A DNA stretch of 64,000 nt from Microbacterium esteraromaticum (lineage in GTDB: Bacteria > Actinomycetota > Actinomycetes > Actinomycetales > Microbacteriaceae), in NCBI RefSeq assembly GCF_900163815.1, contig NZ_FUKO01000006.1:1-64000 (forward strand), in the 5' to 3' direction. Made by a program: the position numbers and the translations under genes. This document shows, piece after piece, positions 37,767 through 46,362 of the stretch. The notes beneath the pieces were generated by a model. It ran no database searches, was not told the DNA's origin, and saw only the letters and a list, made by a program, of their open reading frames with translations. Positions within the stretch are counted from its first letter, which is position 1, and every line of letters begins with the position of its first letter.

Positions 37767-38125
37767 AGCAGATCCTCGAGGTGCTCGAGCTGCGCCGTCG
37801 CAGCATCCGCTCCGACAAGGCCGACCGCGTGGAGGCGGATCGGTCGTCGACGGGCGGTCTCGGGATGCGCCTCTGCCCACGCGAAAGCGAGCCGCCACAG
37901 CCGACGGCGCTTGTTCTCATCGATGGCTTCGAACGGGTGGCCGAAGGCCTCGGAGCTTCGTGTTTTGACCTCGACGACGCACAATGTCTCGTCGCGCATG
38001 GCCACGATGTCGATCTCGCCCTGTGCACACCGCCAGTTGCGGTCGAGAATCGCATACCCCTGCGATCTCAGATGCTCAGCGGCGCGTTCTTCGCCGGCCC
38101 TGCCGAAGTCGTCTTTTGCTGCCAT
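37763..38125 (-). CDS. YraN family (UPF0102) nuclease-like protein
   Basis: A 120-residue protein with a restriction-endonuclease-like fold: the GEIDIVA and VVEVKTR strands carry the acidic residues and lysine of a PD-(D/E)xK site. The family is conserved next to rnhB and comM, but its biochemical role is not established. ATG 38125 has GAGGCT six bases upstream on the minus strand, a weak leaderless -10. Translationally coupled to comM. Confidence 0.88.
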   Translation of the reverse strand: MAAKDDFGRAGEERAAEHLRSQGYAILDRNWRCAQGEIDIVAMRDETLCVVEVKTRSSEAFGHPFEAIDENKRRRLWRLAFAWAEAHPETARRRPIRLHAVGLVGADAATAQLEHLEDLL

Positions 38126-38221
38126 GGAGACAGCCTCGCGCCCGACGGAGACCGTCCAAGTGCGCTATTCCAGCGATTGTGGACAGCACATCCGAATCAC
38201 CGGATTGTGAGTTTCAATGAC

Positions 38222-38548
38222 CTACTTGCCGTCCAGTGACAGCTCGTCGGGAAGCTCGAATTCCCGGCGCTGGAGTTCCTCGACGTTGACATCCTTGAAC
38301 GTCAGCACGCGCACGGCCTTGACGAAACGGTCGGCCCGGTAGATGTCCCACACCCACACGTCGGTCATCGAGATCTCGAAGTAGAAGTCGTGCTCGGTGT
38401 CGCGCCGTACGACGTTCACCTCATTGGCGAGGTAGAAGCGTCGCTCGGTCTCGACCACATATTGGAACTGCGACACGACATCCCGATACTCGCGGAACAG
38501 CGCGAGCTCGAGTTCGCGGTCATAGTCGTCGAAGGCGTCCTCATCCAT
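38222..38548 (-). CDS. DUF2469 family protein
   Basis: A 108-residue acidic protein (MDEDAFDDYDRELELALFREY) of an actinobacterial family found almost always between rnhB and yraN. It contains many aromatic residues (FYLANEVNV, HDFYFEISMTDVWVWDIYR) and no recognised catalytic motif. Cytoplasmic, function unknown. TAGGAT precedes the ATG by nine bases, so a very short leader is expected. The 96 bases between it and yraN hold no feature I can name. Confidence 0.88.
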   Translation of the reverse strand: MDEDAFDDYDRELELALFREYRDVVSQFQYVVETERRFYLANEVNVVRRDTEHDFYFEISMTDVWVWDIYRADRFVKAVRVLTFKDVNVEELQRREFELPDELSLDGK

Positions 38549-38606
38549 AGTGACACCATCCTATGAGCACCCGAGGTGGAACGGACATTCCGCCGATCGC
38601 GGTCAC

Positions 38607-39266
38607 TCAGAATAGGGTCGGCACACCAGCGATCGCCCATGATGAGCGATGCAGCGGCGAGAGTCCGACCTCGCGAATGGCTTGTCGGTGCTCGGCACTC
38701 GCGTAGCCCTTGTTGCGATCCCATTGATATGCCGGATGCTCGGGATGCAGCGACGCCATCAACTCGTCTCTGGCAACCTTCGCGATCACTGAAGCCACCG
38801 ACACGGAGGCGCAGTCGCGGTCTCCTTTGATCACCGGACGCACGGTCAGCGGCACCGGATGCACCTTGGACACGTAGTCATGGTTGCCGTCCAGGATCAC
38901 GAGGGTCCGCTCCAGGGGCACGCCCTGATCGACCACCGCCTGCACGGCACGGGAGGCCGCCAGGCCCAGTGCGCGCATGATGCCCACGGCATCGACCTCG
39001 GCTGCGCTGGCCCACCCGACGCCCGTGGTCGGCACCCACTGCCGCGCGCGTTCGGCGATGCTCGAGCGACGCTTCTCGGCGATCAACTTCGAATCGCGCA
39101 GCCCCTCGGGCACACCCCGGCGGGCTCCGGCAGCATCCATCACCGCAGCTCCGACCGCTACCGGGCCCGCGAGCGCACCGCGACCGACCTCATCGAGTGA
39201 GATGAGCAGATCGTATTCCTTGAGCATCCGTCGCTCGAAAGTCAGGGTCGGCGCGACGACGGTCAT
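38607..39266 (-). CDS. rnhB: Ribonuclease HII
   Basis: A 219-residue RNase HII that removes ribonucleotides from DNA. The active-site motif SLDEVGRG starts with D25-E26, followed by the Asp in LVILDGNHD and the Asp near RDCASVSVASVIAKVARD. The start overlaps the lepB stop by four bases (ATGA), so the two genes are coupled. Confidence 0.95.
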   Translation of the reverse strand: MTVVAPTLTFERRMLKEYDLLISLDEVGRGALAGPVAVGAAVMDAAGARRGVPEGLRDSKLIAEKRRSSIAERARQWVPTTGVGWASAAEVDAVGIMRALGLAASRAVQAVVDQGVPLERTLVILDGNHDYVSKVHPVPLTVRPVIKGDRDCASVSVASVIAKVARDELMASLHPEHPAYQWDRNKGYASAEHRQAIREVGLSPLHRSSWAIAGVPTLF

Positions 39267-39985
39267 TTCGGCTCCGGTACCGCCCGGTAGACCTCGTCGT
39301 GGGTGTCGATCAAGCCGAGTCGGTCCAGCGGCCAGGTCGTCAGAAACGCACGGCCGACCACGTTCTCGAGGGGCACGAATCCGCCGCCCGGGAGCTCCTG
39401 GTGCGCGCGGGAATCCTGCGAACGATCGCGGTTGTCTCCCATCACCCAGATCGAGTTCTCCGGCACGGTGACATCGAAATCGGTATTGGATGCTGCGGTA
39501 TCGCCCTCAGGGAGGTTCAGGTAAGAGAGCTCATCGATCGGCGAGCCGTTGAGGGTGATCTGACTGAGAGCGTTGCAGCAGACCACGTGGTCACCCGGCA
39601 TGCCGATGATGCGCTTGACCAGGTGATCCTGTGCGTCAGAGGTAGAGATGCCGACGAAGGTGAGCACCCAGTCGATCGCTTCGATGAGCATGGGTCGCGC
39701 AGGAGTCTGCGGCGCGGGCGGAAGCCAGCCGCCGGGGTCCTGGAAGACGACGACATCGCCGTGATCGTAACCCGTCCAGCGCGGAGTCAGTTCGTCGACG
39801 AGGATGCGGTCGTTGACCAAGAGGGTCCGCTCCATAGAGCCGGAGGGGATGTAGAACGAGCGGACGATGAAGGTCTTCACGACGAACGAGACCAGGGCCG
39901 CGATGAGGATGATGATCAGCACATCCCGCAGGAACACCAGCACTCCCCTGCGCCGGTGCGGCTGCTCTGCGGCTTCGGCGGTCAT
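39263..39985 (-). CDS. lepB: Signal peptidase I
   Basis: A 240-residue membrane protease that cleaves exported preproteins. One N-terminal membrane helix at about 21-43 is followed by catalytic S50 (IPSGSM) and K124 (HLVKRIIGMPGD). ATG 39985 has AGGAG four to five bases upstream; the longer open frame contains no membrane-compatible sequence. It is isolated from rplS by a strong hairpin, so it should have its own promoter, which I cannot place with confidence in 39986-40056. Confidence 0.94.
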   Translation of the reverse strand: MTAEAAEQPHRRRGVLVFLRDVLIIILIAALVSFVVKTFIVRSFYIPSGSMERTLLVNDRILVDELTPRWTGYDHGDVVVFQDPGGWLPPAPQTPARPMLIEAIDWVLTFVGISTSDAQDHLVKRIIGMPGDHVVCCNALSQITLNGSPIDELSYLNLPEGDTAASNTDFDVTVPENSIWVMGDNRDRSQDSRAHQELPGGGFVPLENVVGRAFLTTWPLDRLGLIDTHDEVYRAVPEPK

Positions 39986-40056
39986 GTGGCTCCTCATCAT
40001 CAAGCGCGCCGCGCGAAGACGGCAGATACAAGCGTCGCACACCGACGCAGGAACGA

Positions 40057-40089
40057 CAGAACCCCGAGACGATGTGTCTCGGGGTTCTG
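40057..40089 (-). terminator. Intrinsic terminator of rplS
   Basis: A perfect 14-bp stem (CAGAACCCCGAGAC, five-base loop) 16 bases after the rplS stop. On the minus strand it is followed by TCGTTCC, a weak T tract. It separates rplS from lepB. Confidence 0.75.
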
Positions 40090-40105
40090 CGAAAGAAGAG
40101 GTGCG

Positions 40106-40450
40106 TCAGCCGCGCTTCTCCTTGATCTTGGCCTTCTTGCCACGGAGGTTGCGCAGGTAGTACAGCTTGGCGCGACGGACGTCACCGCGGGTGACGATCT
40201 CGATGCGCTCGATGATCGGCGAGTGCACGGGGAAGGTGCGCTCGACGCCGACCTGGAAGCTGATCTTGCGGACGGTGAAGGTCTCGCGGACGCTGTCACC
40301 CTGGCGACCGATGACGACGCCCTGGAACACCTGGACACGCGAGCGCGTTCCTTCGGTGATGTTCACGTGCACCTTGACGGTGTCACCGGGGTTGAAGGCA
40401 GGAATATCGGAACGGAGGGAAGCCGCGTCAACGGCATCGAGGATCTGCAT
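40106..40450 (-). CDS. rplS: 50S ribosomal protein L19
   Basis: A 114-residue L19 of standard length with the conserved basic C-terminus ([20 protein letters not shown]). ATG 40450 follows AGAGAGAGA. It has a long upstream region: the minus-strand motif TGGCAGAATAGA about 140 bases upstream is almost identical to that before rpsP and is the likely promoter. Nothing else is seen in 40451-40629. Confidence 0.96.
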   Translation of the reverse strand: MQILDAVDAASLRSDIPAFNPGDTVKVHVNITEGTRSRVQVFQGVVIGRQGDSVRETFTVRKISFQVGVERTFPVHSPIIERIEIVTRGDVRRAKLYYLRNLRGKKAKIKEKRG

Positions 40451-40587
40451 GATCGTCTCTCTCTGCACTCGCCACAGGTCGGGTGCATGAATTGAAGGAT
40501 TAAGAAATGTGTGTGCTGAGCGGCACGCGAGGCGTCCGCAGGCTCCCCTGAGGCAGAACCGATTACGGCACAAACATCTATTCTGCC

Positions 40588-40599
40588 ACGGATGGGGCC
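40588..40599 (-). promoter_or_regulatory. Promoter-like motif TGGCAGAATAGA of rplS
   Basis: On the minus strand this 12-base motif contains CAGAAT, a plausible -10. The same 12 bases occur upstream of rpsP at 45118-45129, suggesting a shared growth-rate-responsive promoter type. Confidence 0.4.
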
Positions 40600-40629
40600 T
40601 GCGCACCAAAATGCGGCGGCGTTGGAAAC

Positions 40630-41121
40630 TCAGTCCCCGGAGCGGCTTTCCTCGATGATGATCACTCCGGGCGCTTGTCGCGGGTCGGCTGTCGCATCGG
40701 CCCGCGGGATCGATGACCACGTGATCGTCTCGCGCAAGCGCGCGCCGCTGCCCCGCGCCTCGCTCCAGAGCTGCGAGAGCTGCAGCCAGAACAGGCCGAT
40801 CGCGACGATGATCGCGGCCGTCAGCAACCACGGGAACGCCCCATCGAGGAAGCATCCCACCGAGATCGTGAGTGCGTGCCACAGCGCGAAGCCGCCGACG
40901 TCCCACCAGGAAACCGCGCGTTCTGCGCGCACAGACGGGCGCGACCGGGTGAGCAGAGTCAGCACCAGTTGCCCGACGAATACCGCGGGGACGGCCATCA
41001 GCAGCACCCACAGCAGCCCCCAACCGCTCTGGCCGAAGATCGCCCAGCCGGCGATCATCCACAGAGGCAGAACAAAGGCTGCCGGCAGAAGCCAGCGGAA
41101 AAATGCCTGTCGCAACCACAT
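40630..41121 (-). CDS. Small membrane protein of unknown function
   Basis: A 163-residue protein with four predicted membrane helices (about 10-28, 33-55, 73-93 and 97-118) and a hydrophilic C-terminal tail rich in Ser, Arg and Glu. I do not recognise the family. ATG 41121 follows TACGAT by six bases, and this is preferred over ATG 41145, which has no such signal. It is divergent from map. It lies between trmD and rplS, where many related actinobacteria have no gene. Confidence 0.65.
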   Translation of the reverse strand: MWLRQAFFRWLLPAAFVLPLWMIAGWAIFGQSGWGLLWVLLMAVPAVFVGQLVLTLLTRSRPSVRAERAVSWWDVGGFALWHALTISVGCFLDGAFPWLLTAAIIVAIGLFWLQLSQLWSEARGSGARLRETITWSSIPRADATADPRQAPGVIIIEESRSGD

Positions 41122-41127
41122 ATCTCG

Positions 41128-41133
41128 ATCGTA
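41128..41133 (-). promoter_or_regulatory. -10 box (TACGAT) of the small membrane protein gene
   Basis: Minus-strand TACGAT with a six-base spacer to ATG 41121. Confidence 0.5.
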
Positions 41134-41226
41134 CGTCGCAGACATTCGTCGTAGGCCTGCTGTTCGCTGTGAGCATCCGGACAGCAGGAATCGGAGAGAA
41201 TGGATGCTGACGAGAGGATCTTCCCC

Positions 41227-42009
41227 ATGATCGAACTGCGCACACCCGCCGAGATCCACGAGATGCGTGCCGCCGGCCGCTTCGTCGCCGAGACCCTGGC
41301 AACGCTGCGTGACGAGACGAAGGTGGGTACGAACCTGCTGTCGATCGACGCCCGCGCGCATGACCTGATTCGCAAGGCCGGCGCGGAATCCTGCTACATC
41401 GACTACGCGCCCTCCTTCGGCAACGGCCCCTTCGGCAAGGTCATCTGCACGTCGATCAACGATGCCGTGCTGCACGGACTCCCCCACGACTACGTCCTTC
41501 GCGACGGCGACCTGGTGTCGCTCGACTTCGCCGTTTCCGTTGACGGCTGGGTCTCCGACTCCGCCCTCTCCTTTGTGGTCGGCTCCGCTCGGGAAGAGGA
41601 CCTGCGTCTGATCGACACCACCGAGCGCGCGCTGGAAGCAGCGATCGCCGCCGCTGTGATCGGCAACCGGATCGGTGATATCTCCGCATCGATCGCCGCC
41701 GTCTCTCATGGTGAGGGCTATTCGATCAACACCGACTTCGGTGGCCATGGCGTCGGTCGCATCATGCACGGTGATCCGCACATCCCCAACGACGGCCGCG
41801 CCGGACGAGGCTTCCCCCTGCGTGAGGGTCTGGTCTTCGCGCTTGAGCCGTGGCTGCTGGCGACGACCGATGAGCTCAGGACCGATGCAGACGGGTGGAC
41901 GCTGCGAAGCGCCGACGGCTCGCGCGGTTCGCACTCGGAGCACACCGTCGCAGTCACCGCGGATGGTCCGATCATCCTCACCGACCGGTCATTCCTCGGC
42001 GTCGACTAA
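41227..42009 (+). CDS. map: Methionine aminopeptidase, type I
   Basis: A 260-residue dinuclear metalloenzyme that removes the initiator methionine. Metal ligands D100, D111, H174, E207 and a C-terminal Glu (in [10 protein letters not shown]) are present, as is H83. ATG 41227 has GAGAGGA eight bases upstream; an upstream in-frame ATG at 41200 overlaps the probable -10 (GAGAAT, 41196-41201). Many actinobacteria have a second map near secY/adk; this could be the extra copy. Convergent with the methyltransferase gene. Confidence 0.94.
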   Translation: MIELRTPAEIHEMRAAGRFVAETLATLRDETKVGTNLLSIDARAHDLIRKAGAESCYIDYAPSFGNGPFGKVICTSINDAVLHGLPHDYVLRDGDLVSLDFAVSVDGWVSDSALSFVVGSAREEDLRLIDTTERALEAAIAAAVIGNRIGDISASIAAVSHGEGYSINTDFGGHGVGRIMHGDPHIPNDGRAGRGFPLREGLVFALEPWLLATTDELRTDADGWTLRSADGSRGSHSEHTVAVTADGPIILTDRSFLGVD

Positions 42010-42041
42010 ACGTTCGCCGGCTCACCCAGGTGCGGCGGCTC

Positions 42042-42133
42042 CCGGCATCCGTTCACGGAGAACAGGAGATTTGTCGAGGTCAGGACGTTTGCCGCCGATA
42101 CTGTCCTGTTCTGGCCGAATGTCCTGTTCTCGA
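42042..42133. repeat. Palindromic extragenic repeat, copy A
   Basis: A 92-base element in the convergent gap between map and the methyltransferase gene. It contains AACAGGAGATT on the + strand and AGAACAGGACATTCGG on the minus strand, so its two halves are inverted copies of one another. It aligns end to end with copy B (42930-43020), roughly 70 percent identical by eye, in direct orientation. REP/BIME-like in design; it could also terminate both converging genes. Confidence 0.75.
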
Positions 42134-42146
42134 GTCCTGGCGCGGG

Positions 42147-42887
42147 TCAGTCAACAGCGCGATAGACGAACACGTCAGTGATCTGCGGAAGGTCGAATTC
42201 GTCGCGGCCTGCCGTAGCCGCATCGGTGTCGAGAATGTGCTCGACCTCCGCCACCATGCGGGCACGATCGGTATCGGATGCCGCGATGAACGTGCTCACG
42301 GTGAGCCAGCGGGCGATGTAGTCGGCCCGGGTGATGCACTCCCGCCACGGAATCTCCTGGTGGACCGGCTCGCTGAATCCGGGAAGCAGCTCCTGCGCGG
42401 CGTTCGACACCGGCATCTCATCGCTCAGCCAGGGGTGGGCGACGCGCGCGCAGGCGCGATCCCAGGTGCAGCCCGGGTCGGCACGGTTCCAGAGCAGCCC
42501 GAGCGTTCCACCGGAGACGAGGACGCGCCGAATCTCGGTGCACGCAGGTTCACGGTCGAACCAGTGGAACGCCTGCGCGACCGTCACGACATCGACCGTG
42601 GCATCCGCCAACGGAATGCGCTCAGCCGTGCCGACATGCGTCTCGACCACGGTCATCTTCGTCTGCAGCACGGCGAGCATCTGCTCGGAGGGCTCCACGG
42701 CGATCAGTCGCCCGGCTCGTCCCACCAGCCGTTCGGTGAACTTGCCTGTTCCTGCCCCGAGGTCGAGGACCGCCCCGACTGGTCTCGGCACGATCAGATC
42801 GGCGGCGGCATCCGGGAATCCGGGCCGGAACCTGTCGTAGTCCTCGCCAGCATTGAGGAAAGACTCCGCCAGCGTTTCATCGACCAT
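42147..42887 (-). CDS. Class I SAM-dependent methyltransferase
   Basis: A 246-residue cytoplasmic methyltransferase with motif I VLDLGAGTGKF (40-50), an acidic end of strand 2 (IAVEPSEQM) and a conserved AQAFHWF segment typical of small-molecule methyltransferases of the UbiE/Methyltransf_11 group. The substrate is unknown. ATG 42887 follows TAGCGT by six bases. It is bracketed by repeat copies A and B and interrupts the usual trmD-rplS order, so it may be an inserted cassette; base composition looks like its neighbours. Confidence 0.82.
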   Translation of the reverse strand: MVDETLAESFLNAGEDYDRFRPGFPDAAADLIVPRPVGAVLDLGAGTGKFTERLVGRAGRLIAVEPSEQMLAVLQTKMTVVETHVGTAERIPLADATVDVVTVAQAFHWFDREPACTEIRRVLVSGGTLGLLWNRADPGCTWDRACARVAHPWLSDEMPVSNAAQELLPGFSEPVHQEIPWRECITRADYIARWLTVSTFIAASDTDRARMVAEVEHILDTDAATAGRDEFDLPQITDVFVYRAVD

Positions 42888-42893
42888 GCGTCC

Positions 42894-42899
42894 ACGCTA
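42894..42899 (-). promoter_or_regulatory. -10 box (TAGCGT) of the methyltransferase gene
   Basis: Minus-strand TAGCGT, six bases before ATG 42887; lies inside the repeat-bracketed segment, so the gene carries its own promoter. Confidence 0.5.
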
Positions 42900-42929
42900 C
42901 CGGGCGGACGCCCGGCAGCGTGCCAGCGA

Positions 42930-43020
42930 CCGGCATCCGCTCACCGGCAACAGGAGATTCGCCGAGAACAGGATGTTCTCGTTGGAATCGTCCTGTTTTC
43001 GCCGGATCTCCTGGTCTCGA
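42930..43020. repeat. Palindromic extragenic repeat, copy B
   Basis: A 91-base element just after the trmD stop and upstream of the methyltransferase promoter. + strand AACAGGAGATTCGCCGAG is mirrored by minus-strand ACCAGGAGATCCGGCGA. Same order of blocks as copy A, starting with CCGGCATCCG and ending with TCTCGA. Confidence 0.75.
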
Positions 43021-43041
43021 TCAGGCCGAGAACCGCTGGCG

Positions 43042-43743
43042 TCAGCCGAGCAGGTCGGGGCGCCGAGCGCGGGTGCGTTCGAGCTGCTGCTCGTGGCGCC
43101 ATTTGGCGATAGCACCGTGGTTTCCGCTCAGCAGGATCGGTGGCACCTCGCGCTCGCGCCAGAGCGCGGGCTTGGTGTACGACGGATACTCGAGAAGCCC
43201 ATCCTCATGCGATTCTTCGACCAGGCTCTCGGGGTTGCCCACGACGCCGGGAATCAGACGCCCGATCGCCTCGACCATCGCCATCACAGCGACTTCTCCC
43301 CCATTGAGCACGTAGTCGCCCAGGCTGATCAGACGCACCTCTCCGAGCGAGGCCGCGTACTCGAAGACCCGTTCGTCGATGCCTTCGTAACGTCCGCAGC
43401 CAAAGATCAGATGCTCTTCTGCGGCGAGGTCGCGCGCCGTCTTCTGCGTGAAGACCTCGCCGGCGGGCGAGGGAAAGATGATGGTGGGAACAGCGGATGC
43501 TGCGCCAGCATCCGACTCCTTTGCCAGCTGGTCGAGCGCAAGGCCCCACGGTTCCGGCTTCATGACCATTCCCGCGCCCCCGCCGTACGGGGTGTCATCG
43601 ACAGTGCGGTGCCGGTCGTGCGTCCAGTCCCGAAGATCGTGGACGCTGAGTTCGAGGATGCCGGTCTCCCGTGCCCGGCCGAGCAGGGAGAGCGCCAGCC
43701 CGTCGAAGTACGACGGGAAGATCGAGACGACATCAAGGCGCAT
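43042..43743 (-). CDS. trmD: tRNA (guanine-N1)-methyltransferase
   Basis: A 233-residue SPOUT enzyme that methylates G37 of tRNAs with a G36, preventing frameshifts. The trefoil-knot region ([24 protein letters not shown]) and the C-terminal domain ending in the basic [10 protein letters not shown] are complete. It follows rimM after 15 bases in the rpsP-khpA-rimM-trmD operon; repeat copy B lies just downstream and may act as the operon end. Confidence 0.96.
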   Translation of the reverse strand: MRLDVVSIFPSYFDGLALSLLGRARETGILELSVHDLRDWTHDRHRTVDDTPYGGGAGMVMKPEPWGLALDQLAKESDAGAASAVPTIIFPSPAGEVFTQKTARDLAAEEHLIFGCGRYEGIDERVFEYAASLGEVRLISLGDYVLNGGEVAVMAMVEAIGRLIPGVVGNPESLVEESHEDGLLEYPSYTKPALWREREVPPILLSGNHGAIAKWRHEQQLERTRARRPDLLG

Positions 43744-43758
43744 GAGCTGAGCCGCAGA

Positions 43759-44340
43759 TCACTCGGATGCTGCGGTGGGGCCACCGGCTGAGGCATCCGC
43801 CACCGGCAGCTCTTCGAACAGGCCAGCGGGTGGGGTGACCATGATGCGGCCGGCCGCGATATCGACGGTAGGGACGATCGCGGCGACGAACGGCACCATG
43901 ACCTCGCTCGTCTCGGTCTTCACGATCAGAAGGTCCTGTGCCGGCAGATGCTCGACGCGCAGCACCTGACCGACCACGACATCGTCACGCACGACATCGA
44001 GGCCCACGAGCTGATGCGCGTACCACGCATCGTCCTCGGCTTCGCTGTCTTCGTCCATCCACAGGATGGCGCGTACGAGAGTCTCGGCGGCAGAACGGTC
44101 ATCGACGCCTTCGAGGAAGATGACGGAGTTGCCGTTCATGACGCGGTACTCGCGCACCTTCACGGTCTTGCCGTGCCAGGACGATGCCTCCGGCACCTGC
44201 AGAGTGAACTCCGCGCCGGGAGTGAAGCGGCGTTCGGGTGCGTCGGTGTACAGCTCAAGCTTGAACGCGCCTTTGAGGCCGTGAGCCTTGAGCAGGCGGC
44301 CGACGCGAAGCTGGTTCTTCTCGGCGGCCACGTCAGCCAT
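43759..44340 (-). CDS. rimM: Ribosome maturation factor RimM
   Basis: A 193-residue 16S-processing factor: an N-terminal RimM barrel (LRVGRLLKAHGLKGAFKLELYTD) and a C-terminal PRC barrel (DDAWYAHQLVGLDVV). It binds S19 and assists 30S assembly. ATG 44340 is chosen as it gives the usual N-terminus; the frame is open a few codons further into khpA. The genes overlap by eight bases. Confidence 0.94.
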   Translation of the reverse strand: MADVAAEKNQLRVGRLLKAHGLKGAFKLELYTDAPERRFTPGAEFTLQVPEASSWHGKTVKVREYRVMNGNSVIFLEGVDDRSAAETLVRAILWMDEDSEAEDDAWYAHQLVGLDVVRDDVVVGQVLRVEHLPAQDLLIVKTETSEVMVPFVAAIVPTVDIAAGRIMVTPPAGLFEELPVADASAGGPTAASE

Positions 44341-44563
44341 CCGCGACATCGACGCGGACACGACGTCCGTCGGCGAGGGCGGAGATGAGGGTGCGCAGCG
44401 CCTTGGCGGTGCGACCGCCGCGCCCGATCACACGACCACGATCATCCGGGTGCACATGCACCTCGAGAAGGTCGCCACGGGGCGACGCAGATGCGGTGAT
44501 GCGGACATCATCCGGGTGATCGACGATCCCCTTGACGATGTGCTCGAGCGCGGCGGAAAGCAC
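44333..44563 (-). CDS. khpA: KH-domain RNA-binding protein KhpA
   Basis: A 76-residue protein consisting of a single KH domain with the GRGG loop (VIGRGGRTAKALRTL) that contacts RNA. In other Gram-positives KhpA pairs with KhpB and affects cell elongation and sRNA biology. GTG 44563 lies six bases after the rpsP stop. Second gene of the rpsP operon. Confidence 0.92.
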   Translation of the reverse strand: MLSAALEHIVKGIVDHPDDVRITASASPRGDLLEVHVHPDDRGRVIGRGGRTAKALRTLISALADGRRVRVDVADG

Positions 44564-44569
44564 AGCGGA

Positions 44570-45001
44570 TTACTCTGCGTCGGCGGCGGGAGCCTCAGCG
44601 GCCTCCGCGTCGGCAGCGGCCGGAGCCTCCTCAGCGGGAGTCTCCTTCTTCTCGACCTTGGGCTTGACGACGGACTTCTTGGCCGCGTCGATCTCAAAGG
44701 GAGCCTTGGGCTCTGCGACCTGGACGGTGGACTTCGCGTTCTTGTCGCCCTTGAACTTGCCCCAGTCGCCGGTGAGCTTGAGCAGAGCGGCGACCTGCTC
44801 GGTCGGCTGCGCGCCGACGGAGAGCCAGTACTGCGCGCGCTCGGAGTCGACCTCAATGAACGAGGGCTGCTCGGTCGGGTGGTACTTGCCGATCTCTTCG
44901 ATCACGCGACCATCGCGCTTGGTCTTCGAGTCGGCGACGACGATGCGGTAGTAGGGCGCACGGATCTTGCCGAAGCGCTTGAGACGGATCTTAACAGCCA
45001 C
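44570..45001 (-). CDS. rpsP: 30S ribosomal protein S16 with acidic C-terminal tail
   Basis: A 143-residue S16; the conserved body covers about 1-85, and a roughly 55-residue Ala/Glu/Lys-rich tail ([20 protein letters not shown]) follows, similar in composition to the S2 tail. Start GTG 45001 has CAGGAG four bases upstream. First gene of rpsP-khpA-rimM-trmD; its leader of about 115 bases begins at a palindrome (45092-45123). Confidence 0.95.
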   Translation of the reverse strand: MAVKIRLKRFGKIRAPYYRIVVADSKTKRDGRVIEEIGKYHPTEQPSFIEVDSERAQYWLSVGAQPTEQVAALLKLTGDWGKFKGDKNAKSTVQVAEPKAPFEIDAAKKSVVKPKVEKKETPAEEAPAAADAEAAEAPAADAE

Positions 45002-45091
45002 GATTCTCCTGAATGTGTGGAAAGGAAGATGAACGACGCCTGGAGCGTGGGGTGCACACCCGGCGCAAGCTCTGAGGGGGACGGATGCTGG

Positions 45092-45123
45092 ATAGAGGGT
45101 CGAGCAGCCGTCCGACCCTCTAT
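45092..45123. promoter_or_regulatory. Palindrome at the rpsP transcription start
   Basis: A perfect 11-bp inverted repeat (ATAGAGGGTCG, ten-base loop). Its right edge overlaps the CAGAAT -10 of rpsP (minus strand, 45122-45127), so it could be an operator or a hairpin at the very start of the leader. Confidence 0.5.
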
Positions 45124-45129
45124 TCTGCC
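45118..45129 (-). promoter_or_regulatory. Promoter-like motif TGGCAGAATAGA of rpsP
   Basis: Minus strand; identical in all 12 bases to the motif upstream of rplS (40588-40599). CAGAAT serves as the likely -10. Confidence 0.45.
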
Positions 45130-45192
45130 AGATCTCGACGCGGTCCGCGAAACGAGCAGAACGAACGGATGCCGCAGTGCCATCCTGCGTGT

Positions 45193-45198
45193 CAGACT
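45193..45198 (+). promoter_or_regulatory. -10 box (CAGACT) of the YbdK-like gene
   Basis: CAGACT with a six-base spacer to GTG 45205. It supports that start against the longer open frame that begins at 45085. Confidence 0.45.
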
Positions 45199-45204
45199 GT
45201 GCGC

Positions 45205-46353
45205 GTGCCCGTCGAATTCGCCTCCTCAGCCCGCTCGACGATCGGGTTGGAATGGGAGGTCATGCTCGCCGATCCCCTTACCGGCGATCTGGTCGCACGC
45301 GCGCCTGAGCTGCTGGCCTCGCTGGAGGCGCAGAGCGCACCGGAGCGCCACACGGTCACCGGTGAGCTGCTGACGAACACGATCGAGGTCACCAGCGGAA
45401 TCGGGGTCACCGTCGCGGATGCCGTCGCGGATATCGCCGCAGCGATAGCATCCGTTCGTCGCTCGACCGATCCGGCCGGTATCGAGCTGCTGTCGGCGGG
45501 AAGCCACCCGTTTGCACGGTGGTTCGATCAGTGCGTGACAGACAAGAGCCGCTACCACCAGCTCATCGAGCGCACCCAGTGGTGGGGGCGCAACATGATG
45601 ATCTGGGGTATTCACGTGCATGTGGGAGTGGACGACCGAGACAAACTAGTGCCGATCATCGGCGCGCTATCGGCGTTTCTTCCTCATCTGCAGGCACTCT
45701 CGGCGTCAAGTCCCTACTGGGCCGGAGAGCGCACTGGCTACGCATCCAACCGTGCGCTGGTGTTCCAGCAGCTACCGACGGCGGGTCTCCCCTGGCCGAT
45801 CACCACCTGGGCCGAGTTCGAGAGCTACCTCGATGACATGCAGCGTACGGGCGTGCTCGCGGATGCATCGGAAGTGCGCTGGGACATCCGGCCAGCACCG
45901 CGCTGGGGCACGATCGAGGTGCGTGCGTGCGATGGGATGTCGACGCTGACCGAACTCGCCTCGGTGGCGGCGCTCACGCAGGTGCTGGTCGAGTCGTTCT
46001 CGAGGCAGCTCGACGAGGGGCTCACCTTGCCAACGATGCCGCCGTGGTTCCACCGTGAGAACAAATGGCGCACGGCGCGCTACGGACTCGATGCGCGCAT
46101 CATCGTGGACGCTGCCGGCTCGCAAGCGCCCGTGCGCGAGCATATCGCCGCCGTCGTCGAGGATCTGATGCCTGTCGCAGGCGAGCTTTCGTGCGACAGT
46201 GAGCTCGCAGGGGTGCGGACGATCCTCAATGAGGGCGCGAGCTACTCCCGCCAGCTGGGTGCTGCAGCCGCGACCGACGGCGATCTGCGTGCAGTGGTGC
46301 AGCACCTCATCCGCGAGTCCCGCGCCGGCCCGGAGGGCTCGGTCTCCGGCTGA
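45205..46353 (+). CDS. YbdK-type carboxylate-amine ligase (GCS2 family)
   Basis: A 382-residue member of the glutamate-cysteine ligase 2 family. The ATP-grasp-like core starts with [16 protein letters not shown], where the Glu residues bind magnesium, and continues with [14 protein letters not shown] and IEVRACDG. Homologues form gamma-glutamyl or related peptide bonds; in mycothiol-making actinobacteria their exact product is unclear. Leaderless-type GTG start. Eight bases separate its stop from that of the convergent SorC gene. Confidence 0.88.
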   Translation: MPVEFASSARSTIGLEWEVMLADPLTGDLVARAPELLASLEAQSAPERHTVTGELLTNTIEVTSGIGVTVADAVADIAAAIASVRRSTDPAGIELLSAGSHPFARWFDQCVTDKSRYHQLIERTQWWGRNMMIWGIHVHVGVDDRDKLVPIIGALSAFLPHLQALSASSPYWAGERTGYASNRALVFQQLPTAGLPWPITTWAEFESYLDDMQRTGVLADASEVRWDIRPAPRWGTIEVRACDGMSTLTELASVAALTQVLVESFSRQLDEGLTLPTMPPWFHRENKWRTARYGLDARIIVDAAGSQAPVREHIAAVVEDLMPVAGELSCDSELAGVRTILNEGASYSRQLGAAAATDGDLRAVVQHLIRESRAGPEGSVSG

Positions 46354-46362
46354 TCACGCCCT

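Noticed and set aside
36237..37898. Longer N-terminus for ComM (44 more residues)
   Set aside because: The extension lies over yraN, is Arg/Pro-rich without structure, and the GTG at 37766 gives the normal ComM start and a four-base overlap.
40630..41943. A 437-codon minus-strand frame running from the small membrane protein gene across map
   Set aside because: The part over map is its complementary strand; only the last 163 codons, after the TACGAT box, look like a real protein.
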